Source of the DNA: Acutalibacter sp. 1XD8-36
GTDB taxonomy: Bacteria > Bacillota > Clostridia > Oscillospirales > Acutalibacteraceae
Direction: 5' to 3'
DNA: 64,000 nucleotides
NCBI RefSeq assembly: GCF_009917525.1
Contig: NZ_QZDU01000004.1
Coordinates: forward strand, 186,001 to 250,000
Below the pieces are notes generated by a model. That model was not told the origin of the DNA. It made no database searches and saw only the letters and a list, made by a program, of their open reading frames with translations. Each line of letters opens with the position of its first letter. Positions within the stretch are counted from its first letter, which is position 1. Of the stretch, positions 50,750-58,841 are shown piece by piece. The translations under genes and the position numbers were made by a program.

Positions 50750-53425
50750 ATGCGAAGACAATGGATACGTCTGCTGACGGCCCTGCTTCTGGCAGTGCTG
50801 ATAGCCGCGCTTCCCATATGCTCCGCGGCTGCGGAGGGGACGGACTTAAATGCCGGACAGCAGCAGGAAGAAGAGAACGGGCTACAGGACGGCGGAGAGC
50901 CCGTGGAGGACATGATAGAAGAGACAGAGGATACGGAGGACATAGAAGACGCCGCGGAACCCGCAGGCCGGGAGCCGGGCGAAGAGGACTCCGGGAGCAC
51001 TGGCGGAGGTACCGCTAGCGGAGATAACGCCGGCGGGGATACCGGCAGCAGGGATACAGCTGCCGGGGACTCGGATTCGGCCCAGGATATGTTCTCAAAG
51101 GCCCTGGCAAAGCTCAGGACCGGGGACCATGAGCCCTATATGTCCGGCACCACGGACGGGCGCTTTAAGCCCGACGCGCCCATCACTCGGCAGGAGGTGG
51201 CTCAGGTCATCTATAACCTGCTGGAGGAGAAGCCGGCTGACGCTTCCGCCAGCTTCTCGGACGTCTCAACTACCGGCTGGGCCTATAAGGCCATAGCCGC
51301 AATGAGCACCCTTGGAGTAATGAACGGCGACGGCAAGAAGTTCCGCCCCAAGGACAACCTTACCAGGGCTGAGTTCATGGTGGTGCTGAGCAACTGCTTC
51401 GACCTCCCCAAGGGGGAGAGCACCTTCCCGGACGTGCCGGAGAGCCACTGGGCTTATGAGGCCATAGCCGCCGTGCAGGGCAAGGGCTGGATAGCAGGCT
51501 ACAGCGACGGCAGGTTCGGCCCGGACGACGACATAAAGCGCTGCCAGGTGGTAACCGTGCTCAACAGCGCCCTGGAGCGCAGGGACGGCAACTTCGCCGC
51601 GGACAGCGATAAGCAGGAGTTTTCAGACGTGCCCAAGTCCCACTGGGCCTTTAAGGAGATAGCCGAGGCCGCTGACCCTGTGGAACAGCTGGAACCGCCG
51701 GATGAGCCGGACCCGCCTGCTCCCCCGGAGCCCGGCCAGCTTCCAAGCGGCGTTAAGGTGGGCTCCACCGTGCAGGTCACTTCCGACAATGGGCTGAATG
51801 TGCGGGAGGCCCCGGTAGACGGCAGGGTGATAACAGCCGTGCCCGACGGCACCCTGCTGACGGTGACGGACATAAGCCGTGCCCCCTGGCTGGGGATAAA
51901 GACCTCCGGCGGCATTTCGGGCTTTGTGCTCGGGGACTATGTAAAGCTCTACACAGGGGGCGGCGGCACGCCCCAGAACGGAAGCCTTTCCGCCAGCAGC
52001 CTGAATATGCGCCAGTACATGAGCGCCAGGCTGGATGCCACGGCGGACAAGCAGGTGAGCACCATGAAGTGGAGCAGCTCAGACACGAATGTGGCAAGGG
52101 TCGGCTACACCATAAACTATAGCAGCAAAAAGCAGAGCGCCATAGTCTACGCCGGAAGCCCAGGCACGGCGGTGCTTACATACTCAGACGGGGCGGGCAA
52201 TAAGAAGGCCACATGTACAGTGACGGTCACCTCCCCGGAGCCGGTACGCTTTGCGTACCCCTCGGAGAGTATCGTGCAGAAGGATACAGATTTCCAGCTT
52301 CTTGCCATAACCGACGACAGCAGGGACCAGGTGCGCTTTGACATCTCCGGCGGGGCAAGCTATACCACCGACAGCTATGTTTCAGAGAGCAACAGCTCCG
52401 AGCACGGCCTGCCGGACAACAGGACCAGGGTGTTTACCCAGACCCTGAAGCTGACGCTCCCGGGAACATATACCGTGAGGGCATATGCCGGGACAGGGGG
52501 CCAGTTCTCCACTGAGAACGTGAGCTTTACTGTCCAGGTGAAGGACAGGGTGAGCTATACCGACGCCACAAACGAACCGCGCAGGCTCAGCGCCCGTGGC
52601 ATAGCGGTTATCAGGGACTTCGAGGGCATTGTCAACGAGGTGGAGGACGACGTGCTTGTTTCAGGCAACCCCACTGTGGGCTGCGGGTATGTTGTGGCAA
52701 ACGCCAACGACACCTTCTACAATAACCTCACCAACAGAGAGGCCTATGCCATGCTGATTGAAAAGGCCGACGAGGGCGTATACGCCCGGGCGGTTGAGAA
52801 CTTCCGCAAAAAGCACAACATCAAGATGAGCCAGGCCCAGTTCGACGCCCTTACAAGCTGGGTGTATAATATCGGCACAGGGAACCTGAGCCAGGGGGCA
52901 ACCGACGCGGCGGACATGATACTGAACATGGTGGTGCCGCCCAGCGTCTCGGCCTCAAAGCCCGCCTCTGGTGTTGTGAACACCAGCTCAAGCACTAATC
53001 CGGCGGTGCTTTACGCCACTACCGACAGGTCAGGCAAGAAGGCGGGCGTCATACCTACAGGGGCCTCAATAAAGGTCACCGAGGTGAAGGTGATACGCTC
53101 AGCCACAAGGCAGGAGGTATGGTACAAGACAAGCTACGGCGGCAAGACCGGCTGGGTCGGCTCAGGCTATGTTAAGCTCAGCGGCAGCCACCAGATAGAT
53201 TTGAACTACGCCGACTCCACCTCTCTTGCTACAGAGTTACTGCTGTGGCACATGGCCGGGGGCATAACGCCGGGCCTTGTGTACCGCAGGCTGGACGAAT
53301 GCAAAATATTCTTCTTTGGCAACTATGACGAGGGCAAGCCATACGGCGTGGAGACGCCTAATTACAGGAAAAACACATACGGGTTTGTATACCCGGAGAG
53401 AATTCAGTATCTCGATAAGAGATAG
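50750..53425 (+). CDS. secreted SLH-SH3-Ig-lysozyme multidomain protein
   Basis: An 891-residue exported wall protein starting at ATG 50750 after TTGGAGG. The signal peptide ends near CSAAAEG (residue 29), then an acidic linker to about 120. Three S-layer homology repeats follow (about 122-305; FSDVSTTGWAYKAIAAM, FPDVPESHWAYEAIAAV, FSDVPKSHWAFKEIAEA). An SH3-type repeat is at about 340-400 (SDNGLNVREAPVDG), Ig-like beta domains at about 410-600, and a GH24/T4-lysozyme-like domain at about 605-730 (RGIAVIRDFEGIVNEVEDD, GNPTVGCGYV, ALTSWVYNIGTGNL). A second SH3-type segment follows. It probably binds wall polymer through SLH and hydrolyses peptidoglycan. Confidence 0.85.
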   Translation: MRRQWIRLLTALLLAVLIAALPICSAAAEGTDLNAGQQQEEENGLQDGGEPVEDMIEETEDTEDIEDAAEPAGREPGEEDSGSTGGGTASGDNAGGDTGSRDTAAGDSDSAQDMFSKALAKLRTGDHEPYMSGTTDGRFKPDAPITRQEVAQVIYNLLEEKPADASASFSDVSTTGWAYKAIAAMSTLGVMNGDGKKFRPKDNLTRAEFMVVLSNCFDLPKGESTFPDVPESHWAYEAIAAVQGKGWIAGYSDGRFGPDDDIKRCQVVTVLNSALERRDGNFAADSDKQEFSDVPKSHWAFKEIAEAADPVEQLEPPDEPDPPAPPEPGQLPSGVKVGSTVQVTSDNGLNVREAPVDGRVITAVPDGTLLTVTDISRAPWLGIKTSGGISGFVLGDYVKLYTGGGGTPQNGSLSASSLNMRQYMSARLDATADKQVSTMKWSSSDTNVARVGYTINYSSKKQSAIVYAGSPGTAVLTYSDGAGNKKATCTVTVTSPEPVRFAYPSESIVQKDTDFQLLAITDDSRDQVRFDISGGASYTTDSYVSESNSSEHGLPDNRTRVFTQTLKLTLPGTYTVRAYAGTGGQFSTENVSFTVQVKDRVSYTDATNEPRRLSARGIAVIRDFEGIVNEVEDDVLVSGNPTVGCGYVVANANDTFYNNLTNREAYAMLIEKADEGVYARAVENFRKKHNIKMSQAQFDALTSWVYNIGTGNLSQGATDAADMILNMVVPPSVSASKPASGVVNTSSSTNPAVLYATTDRSGKKAGVIPTGASIKVTEVKVIRSATRQEVWYKTSYGGKTGWVGSGYVKLSGSHQIDLNYADSTSLATELLLWHMAGGITPGLVYRRLDECKIFFFGNYDEGKPYGVETPNYRKNTYGFVYPERIQYLDKR

Positions 53426-53478
53426 ATAATTATTGGGTAATCTAAACATATAATAATATAACTTTAAGTTTATATATT

Positions 53479-53510
53479 AAGGAGCCTTGAATGTTCAGGG
53501 CTCCTTTTTG
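53479..53510 (+). terminator. terminator of the SLH/lysozyme-like gene
   Basis: AGGAGCC / GGCTCCT stem with a 12-nt loop, followed by TTTTGTT. Confidence 0.85.
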
Positions 53511-53610
53511 TTATCTATATTATCACCTAAGGACGGGCCCCGGCATATGATAACGTAGGGCCGAAGTTTGGTTTGGCCCTACCTATTAATCTGAAACTGA
53601 GGTGATAATG

Positions 53611-53838
53611 ATGGGCAAGCCTGTTATTCTGGTCAGCTCCGTCACCTACGCCATGAAAGGCCGCGACCTGCTCACAAGGCGGGGTGTCCGGGCCTATGTG
53701 GAGCGCATACCCCCCAGCAGCACCACCGGCTGCGGCTACGGAATATATGTGCCCCACGGAGCGGACGAAGCGGAGCGTATACTGACCGAGAACGGCATAA
53801 AGATACTGGGGCGCCTGGAGCAGGAGGCGAGGCCATGA
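53611..53838 (+). CDS. DUF3343 family protein
   Basis: A 75-residue protein. VILVSSVTYAMKGRDLLTRR, IPPSSTTGCGYGIYVP and ERILTENGIKILG are the hallmarks of DUF3343, a putative Se/S-transfer-related small protein often encoded next to a cysteine desulfurase. Starts at 53602, 53608 and 53611 are possible; 53611 has the best spacing from GAGGTGAT. Its stop overlaps the downstream cysteine desulfurase-family gene by 4 nt. A hairpin (TAGGGCC/GGCCCTA, 53557-53583) lies in the upstream gap. Confidence 0.85.
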   Translation: MGKPVILVSSVTYAMKGRDLLTRRGVRAYVERIPPSSTTGCGYGIYVPHGADEAERILTENGIKILGRLEQEARP

Positions 53839-53906
53839 ATGGCCACATGAATGTCTCCATGAATGGTCCCATGAGTAGCTCCATGAACGGCCCCGTGCAC
53901 GGCTAT
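53835..53906 (+). repeat. six 12-bp tandem repeats at the start of the desulfurase gene
   Basis: Units of the form ATGAATGGCCNC repeat six times with drift, encoding MNGH, MNVS, MNGP, MSSS, MNGP and VHGY. Four of the repeats after the first begin with in-frame ATG, giving several possible start codons. Confidence 0.85.
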
Positions 53907-55067
53907 GGAAGCACGCAGGTTCGGGGCGGCATGATATATCTGGACAACTCAGCCACCACCTACCCCAAGCCCCAGAGCGTTATCCGGGCCATAGGCGGGG
54001 CGGTGACAAGATATGGGGCAAACCCCGGCAGGGGCGGCTTCCCCATGAGCATTGAGACAGGGAGTGCGGTGTACTCCTGCCGGAAGGACGTGGCGGCACT
54101 GTTCGGGGCCCCGGGGCCGGAGTGCGTGGTGTTCGGGGCAAACTGCACCGGGGCACTTAACCTGGTGATAAAGGGGACCCTAAAGCCAGGGGACCACGTG
54201 GTGGTCTCCGACCTGGAGCATAACGCGGTTATGAGGCCCCTGGAGGCCCTTAAAGAGCGTGGGGTGACCTACTCTGTGGCAGAGGTCACTCCCGAGGACA
54301 ATGACGCGACCTTAGACGCCTTCAGAAAGGCCATGACCCCGAAGACAAAGCTCCTTGTCTGCACCCAGGCCTCCAATGTCTTCGGGATTCGCGTGCCCGT
54401 GGAGCGCCTTGCGGCCCTATGCCACCAGTACGGCGCGAAAATCTGCGTGGACGCCGCCCAGTCCGCCGGGGTAGTGCCTATAAATATTGGCGAGAGCGGA
54501 ATCGACTATCTCTGCTGCGCGGGGCATAAGGGGCTCTATGGGCCCATGGGCATTGGAATACTTGTGCTCAGGGACCCTCTGGACCGGCTGGGGACCATTA
54601 TTGAGGGCGGCACCGGCACCCAGTCCAGGAGCCTTATGCAGCCCGACGACCCGCCGGAGCGCTATGAGGCCGGGACCATAAACGTGCCCGGGATAATCGC
54701 CCTGCGCTCCGGCGTGGCATTTGTGGCAAAAAAAGGGCAGGAAAATATCTACCGGGAGGAGCTGGGCATGGCCTCCTACCTCCATAGGGGACTCTCAAGG
54801 CTTAGGCGGGTGAAGCTTTATACCAATGAGCCCAGGGCCCCCTGGTATGTGCCGGTGGTGTCCTTTAATGTGGAGGGCATGAAAAGCGAGGAGGTGGGGG
54901 AGTACCTGGGAAGGAAAAAGATAGCCGTCCGCTGCGGGCTGCACTGCGCCCCCTGCGCCCATATGAAGCTGGGCACTGAGGAGGGCGGCACGGTGCGGGC
55001 CTCCGTATCGGTATTTACAAAACGCTGGGAGCTGGACGCACTGATAAGCGCCGTCTCAAGACTTTAG
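53835..55067 (+). CDS. cysteine desulfurase family protein with repeat-built N-terminus
   Basis: A 410-residue class V aminotransferase-fold protein. The conserved part begins at about residue 33, MIYLDNSATTYPKPQSVIRA. It includes VVVSDLEHNAVMRPL, KICVDAAQSAGVVPI, the PLP lysine in LCCAGHKGLYGPMGIG, and the persulfide-type Cys in RCGLHCAPCAHMKLG. It resembles the EF2568-type desulfurase family linked to selenium-dependent molybdenum hydroxylases. The first 32 residues come from 12-bp tandem repeats. The start at 53835 has an AGGAGG SD, so the extension is probably translated; a start at 53931 with a poor SD is the alternative. Confidence 0.88.
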   Translation: MNGHMNVSMNGPMSSSMNGPVHGYGSTQVRGGMIYLDNSATTYPKPQSVIRAIGGAVTRYGANPGRGGFPMSIETGSAVYSCRKDVAALFGAPGPECVVFGANCTGALNLVIKGTLKPGDHVVVSDLEHNAVMRPLEALKERGVTYSVAEVTPEDNDATLDAFRKAMTPKTKLLVCTQASNVFGIRVPVERLAALCHQYGAKICVDAAQSAGVVPINIGESGIDYLCCAGHKGLYGPMGIGILVLRDPLDRLGTIIEGGTGTQSRSLMQPDDPPERYEAGTINVPGIIALRSGVAFVAKKGQENIYREELGMASYLHRGLSRLRRVKLYTNEPRAPWYVPVVSFNVEGMKSEEVGEYLGRKKIAVRCGLHCAPCAHMKLGTEEGGTVRASVSVFTKRWELDALISAVSRL

Positions 55068-55084
55068 GCAAGTGTGTTTACTAT

Positions 55085-55130
55085 AAGCGCCGGGGAATAG
55101 CTGAGCTGTTCTCCCGGCGCTTTCCTTTGT
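55085..55130 (+). terminator. terminator after the desulfurase gene
   Basis: AAGCGCCGGG / CCCGGCGCTT stem, extended inward by further pairs (AGCT/AGCT), followed by TCCTTTG. Confidence 0.8.
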
Positions 55131-55194
55131 GAAAGAACTGTAAAACTTCAGGGGATTCTATCAAAAACCCCTTTTCTTTGACAGCGGGTTGTGA

Positions 55195-55200
55195 TAAAAT
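55195..55200 (+). promoter_or_regulatory. extended -10 promoter of the cdaA operon
   Basis: TAAAAT at 55195-55200 preceded by TGA (extended -10). A TTGACA at 55178 is only 11 nt upstream and so too close to act as its -35. Likely an extended -10 promoter for cdaA-cdaR and downstream genes. Confidence 0.5.
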
Positions 55201-55246
55201 AATGGGAGCATACACCCCAGTGGGGAGAAAGCGGGGAAGTAAAAAT

Positions 55247-56143
55247 ATGGGAAGCTTTATCGAGACCGTCACCCAGGCCGGGGACACCGTGCTGGACCTG
55301 GCCCGCCGGTTCTCCTTTAAGGACGCCATAGACGTGACCATAGTAACCTTTCTGCTGTATGGGCTTATAAAGCTTGTGCGCGACACCAGGGCCGGGCAGC
55401 TTGTCAAGGGCATAATACTGCTGGTGGCCCTGTATCTTGTGTCCTTCTACGGCGACCTGATGATGCTCAACGGCATACTTAGGGCGTTTCTCCAGTCCAC
55501 CGTTATAATGGTCGTGATACTCTTCCAGCCTGAGATACGCAAGGCCCTGGAGCAGGTGGGCCATAGCAAGGCCGTCCAGTCTATTACAAGCAATCTTGGC
55601 TCCAGGAGCCGGGACGCTGAAACCGCCGGTACAAAAGAGGCCATTGACGGAGTGGTGGAGGCGGCTGCCATTCTCCAGCAGCTGCGCATGGGGGCGCTGA
55701 TAGTTTTCGAGCGTCAGACGAAGCTGGGGGAGATAATCTCCACCGGCACCCTTGTGGACGCTGGCCCCTCAGGGCAGCTCATAGCCAACATATTCTTCAA
55801 TAAGGCCCCTCTGCACGACGGGGGCATGATAATCAGGGACGGGCGTGTCTGCGCGGCAGGGTGCATACTGCCCCTTACGGCAAGCGACAGCGTTTCGGCA
55901 GAGCTTGGCACAAGGCATAGGGCGGCTATCGGCATGAGCGAGAACTCCGACGCCGTTGTAGTGGCGGTCTCCGAGGAGACCGGGCAGATATCCATTGCCA
56001 TAGGTGGCAGGCTCCAGAGAAACTATAACCGGGTGACCCTCTCCGAGACCCTCTGCGCAGAGCTTATCGGTGAGGAGGCCGGTGGCGAGGGCGGCATTTT
56101 AGGGAAGCTCGGGCTGGTAAAGGGAAAAAAGAGCGGGAGGTGA
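55247..56143 (+). CDS. cdaA: diadenylate cyclase CdaA
   Basis: A 298-residue membrane enzyme making c-di-AMP from two ATP. ATG 55247 follows GGGGAAG. Three TM helices are at about residues 25-85, then the DAC domain with FNKAPLHDGGMIIRDGRV and LGTRHRAAIGMSE. The usual DGA triad reads DGG here; the GTRHR motif is intact. c-di-AMP controls K+ and osmolyte transport and wall integrity. cdaR follows after 7 nt; glmM, the usual third gene, is absent. Confidence 0.94.
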   Translation: MGSFIETVTQAGDTVLDLARRFSFKDAIDVTIVTFLLYGLIKLVRDTRAGQLVKGIILLVALYLVSFYGDLMMLNGILRAFLQSTVIMVVILFQPEIRKALEQVGHSKAVQSITSNLGSRSRDAETAGTKEAIDGVVEAAAILQQLRMGALIVFERQTKLGEIISTGTLVDAGPSGQLIANIFFNKAPLHDGGMIIRDGRVCAAGCILPLTASDSVSAELGTRHRAAIGMSENSDAVVVAVSEETGQISIAIGGRLQRNYNRVTLSETLCAELIGEEAGGEGGILGKLGLVKGKKSGR

Positions 56144-56150
56144 AGGCCAT

Positions 56151-57578
56151 ATGAACATGAGAAAGAGTAACGAGGAGCAGCCTGCGGGCAGGCAGAAGCG
56201 AAAGTTCCGGCTCTCGGGGCTGATATATCACAATAGCTTTGTGCTGGCCTGCTCGTTTTTGGCGGCGCTTATAGGCTGGTTTATCACCGCCGCCGGGAGC
56301 AGCGACCTGAACAGGACGGTGTATAACGTGCCCATCCAGTTTACCATGTCCGCAGAGGCCGAGGCCGACGGACTGAGGGTCTGGGGCTCCAGCTACCAGA
56401 CCGTGGACATAGAGGTCTCCGGCAGCACCATGATAACCTCCAAGCTCACCGCCGAGGATTTTGAGGTGACTGCGGCGCTGAACCCAACCTCTACAAAGCT
56501 CACCGGAAACACCACCCAGAAGGCCGCGACCCAGGTGCACGTGGCAAAGAAGTCCACCTATTCCGACTATGAGGTGGTGTCTATAAGCCCGGAGGAGATA
56601 ACCCTTGAGTACGACCGGTATAAGGAGGTCTCCCTGACCGTTGAGAACGAGATAAGCTTCACCGCGGGCACCGGTTTCTATCCGGGCACGCCGGTGCTCT
56701 CTGCAGAGAAGGTGACTATAAGCGGCCCGGAGTCCTCTGTAAACAAGATAAGCCGCGCGGCGGTGGTCTACAGCGTGGACGGGGCACTTCGGGAGAATAA
56801 GGAGCTTAGCTGCCCCATACGGCTGTACGGCCAGGATGGGCAGGAGATAGTAGATACTGCGGGGATGTATCTTAGCATGGACGTTGACACCGAGCAGGTG
56901 ACCGTGCCGGTGTACCCCAAGAAGACCGTGCCGGTGGTTGTAACTATGGCCCACAGGCCCGCCCAGTTCTCCGACAGCCGCATAACCGTTGAGCCGGCGT
57001 CCATAGACCTGGCGGGTTCGGCTGAGGCCCTTGGGGCGGTTGCGGAGATACGCATGGACAATGTGATAGACTTTGCGGAGCTGGACCCCAGCAAGCCCTC
57101 ACAGAGCTTCCAGTTTGAAATTCCCATTCCCCAGAACACCAGGAATATCACCAATAACAGCAGCAACACCGCCATCAGCCAGGTGACGGTCACCATAAAC
57201 CTTAACGGCTACAAGCAGCAGACGGTCACCGTGCCCGAGAGCAATATCCAGGTGATAAACGGTCCCGGGGGAGACCTTGCAGCCCTGCCAATCGCAAAGA
57301 CCCTTGAGGTCACCTTGGCAGGCCCAGAGGCCCAGGTGCAGAGGCTCACAGGGGATTCGGTGATGGTGCAGGTGGACATGAGCAATGTGACCGCCGTGAC
57401 CGGGAACGTGGACGTGCCCGCCACTGTTACCATACCCGGCTCCTCGGGAGAGGCCTGCTGGGTGCTGGGCAGCTATACTATGGCGGTGACTATAGGCAGC
57501 GCCGATGAGGTCATGGCCCAGCTTGAGCCCCAGCAAAAGAGCTTTGCGCAGGTGGCAGCCGCGCCGCCCTCGGACTAA
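56151..57578 (+). CDS. cdaR: CdaR, YbbR-domain regulator of CdaA
   Basis: A 475-residue protein with one N-terminal TM helix (about residues 28-48, SFVLACSFLAALIGWFITAA) and four extracytoplasmic YbbR repeats, seen as recurring V-x-V-x-G-(P/S) strands (for example IEVSGSTMITSKL, VTISGPESSVNKI, IDLAGSAEALGAV, VTLAGPEAQVQRL). In Bacillus and Listeria CdaR binds CdaA and modulates its activity. Length and four repeats are typical of clostridial CdaR. Confidence 0.92.
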   Translation: MNMRKSNEEQPAGRQKRKFRLSGLIYHNSFVLACSFLAALIGWFITAAGSSDLNRTVYNVPIQFTMSAEAEADGLRVWGSSYQTVDIEVSGSTMITSKLTAEDFEVTAALNPTSTKLTGNTTQKAATQVHVAKKSTYSDYEVVSISPEEITLEYDRYKEVSLTVENEISFTAGTGFYPGTPVLSAEKVTISGPESSVNKISRAAVVYSVDGALRENKELSCPIRLYGQDGQEIVDTAGMYLSMDVDTEQVTVPVYPKKTVPVVVTMAHRPAQFSDSRITVEPASIDLAGSAEALGAVAEIRMDNVIDFAELDPSKPSQSFQFEIPIPQNTRNITNNSSNTAISQVTVTINLNGYKQQTVTVPESNIQVINGPGGDLAALPIAKTLEVTLAGPEAQVQRLTGDSVMVQVDMSNVTAVTGNVDVPATVTIPGSSGEACWVLGSYTMAVTIGSADEVMAQLEPQQKSFAQVAAAPPSD

Positions 57579-57590
57579 GGGGGGAGCCCT

Positions 57591-57770
57591 ATGGATGTGC
57601 AGGTAGGGGACCGGCTGCAGATGAAGAAAAACCACCCCTGCGGCAGCAGGGAGTTCCTGGTGCTGCGGGCAGGGATGGACTTTAAGCTGCGGTGCACCGG
57701 CTGCGGGCGGGAGGTTATGGTCCCAAGACGGAAGATAGAGAAGAATATCAGGAAGATAATCAGGGAGTAA
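57591..57770 (+). CDS. DUF951 small protein
   Basis: A 59-residue protein: MDVQVGDRLQMKKNHPCGSR at the start, then a CTGCGREV zinc-like pair and a basic tail (RRKIEKNIRKIIRE). V-G-D-x-x-x-x-K-K-x-H-P-C-G is the DUF951 signature. It lies 12 nt after cdaR and 3 nt before prfA, with SD GGGGGGAG. DUF951 proteins are small nucleic-acid-binding-like proteins of unknown function, usually near translation or replication genes. Confidence 0.9.
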   Translation: MDVQVGDRLQMKKNHPCGSREFLVLRAGMDFKLRCTGCGREVMVPRRKIEKNIRKIIRE

Positions 57771-57773
57771 GCG

Positions 57774-58841
57774 ATGTTTGAGAATTTACAGGTTTTTGAA
57801 AACCGCTATGAGGAGCTGTCAGAAAAGCTCTACGACCCCCAGAGTGCCGCCGACCCAGCCGTATTTGCGGCCCTTATGAAGGAGAGCCGGGAGCTAGAGC
57901 CCCTGGTGGCGGCATATAGGGAGTATAAGCAGTGCATGGAGGCTGTAAAAGGCGCCAGGGAGCTGCTGGAGTCCTCGGATAAGGAGCTCAGGGAGCTGGC
58001 CCAGCAGGAGCTCAGGGAGAATACCGCCCGGGCTGAGGAGCTTTCGGAGGAGATAAAGATTCTGCTTCTTCCGAAGGACCCCAATGACGAAAAGAACGTG
58101 ATAATGGAGATACGCGGCGGCACCGGCGGCGAGGAGGCGGCCCTGTTCGCCTATGACCTCTACCGCATGTATACCGCCTATGCCGAGGGCAGGGGCTGGC
58201 GCACGGAGATAGTCTCCCTTAACGAGACCGAGCTGGGGGGCTTTAAGGAGGTCAGCTTCCTGATAGACGGCGATGGGGCGTACAGCAGGCTGAAGTACGA
58301 GAGCGGGGCCCATAGGGTCCAGAGGGTCCCAGAGACCGAGACCCAGGGGCGCATACACACCTCGGCGGCCACGGTAGCCGTGCTGCCAGAGGCCGAGGAG
58401 GTGGAGATAGACATAGACCCGAAGGACTTGCAGATAGACACCTTCCGCTCCAGCGGCGCGGGGGGCCAGCATATAAACAAGACCTCCTCAGCCATACGCA
58501 TTACCCACCTGCCCACGGGCATGGTGGTGGAGTGCCAGGACGAGAGGAGCCAGTACAAGAATAAAGATAAAGCCATGAAGGTTTTAAGGGCCAGGCTTCT
58601 GAGCAAGGAGCAGGAGAAGCAGAGCTCCCAGGTGGCACAGGAGCGCCGCCTGCAGGTGGGCAGCGGGGACCGCTCTGAGCGTATCCGCACCTATAACTTT
58701 CCCCAATCCAGGGTGACGGACCACAGGATTGGCCTCACCCTGTACAAGCTGGAGGAGGTTTTAGCTGGAGGCCTTGACGAGCTTATTGACGCCCTCATAG
58801 CCGCCGACAGGGCCGAAAAGCTCTCGGAGAGCATGTCATGA
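57774..58841 (+). CDS. prfA: peptide chain release factor 1
   Basis: A 355-residue class I release factor decoding [26 protein letters not shown] holds the P-E-T tripeptide corresponding to the P-x-T anticodon. [19 protein letters not shown] holds the GGQ peptidyl-transferase motif at about residues 228-230. The N-terminal coiled coil and C-terminal [17 protein letters not shown] are typical. The ATG follows GCG after the DUF951 stop by 3 nt. prmC, which methylates GGQ, does not follow as it often does. Confidence 0.96.
   Translation: MFENLQVFENRYEELSEKLYDPQSAADPAVFAALMKESRELEPLVAAYREYKQCMEAVKGARELLESSDKELRELAQQELRENTARAEELSEEIKILLLPKDPNDEKNVIMEIRGGTGGEEAALFAYDLYRMYTAYAEGRGWRTEIVSLNETELGGFKEVSFLIDGDGAYSRLKYESGAHRVQRVPETETQGRIHTSAATVAVLPEAEEVEIDIDPKDLQIDTFRSSGAGGQHINKTSSAIRITHLPTGMVVECQDERSQYKNKDKAMKVLRARLLSKEQEKQSSQVAQERRLQVGSGDRSERIRTYNFPQSRVTDHRIGLTLYKLEEVLAGGLDELIDALIAADRAEKLSESMS

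Noticed and set aside
55178..55200. TTGACA plus TAAAAT as a standard promoter for cdaA
   Set aside because: The spacer is only 11 nt, too short for sigma-A; the TGATAAAAT extended -10 was retained instead.
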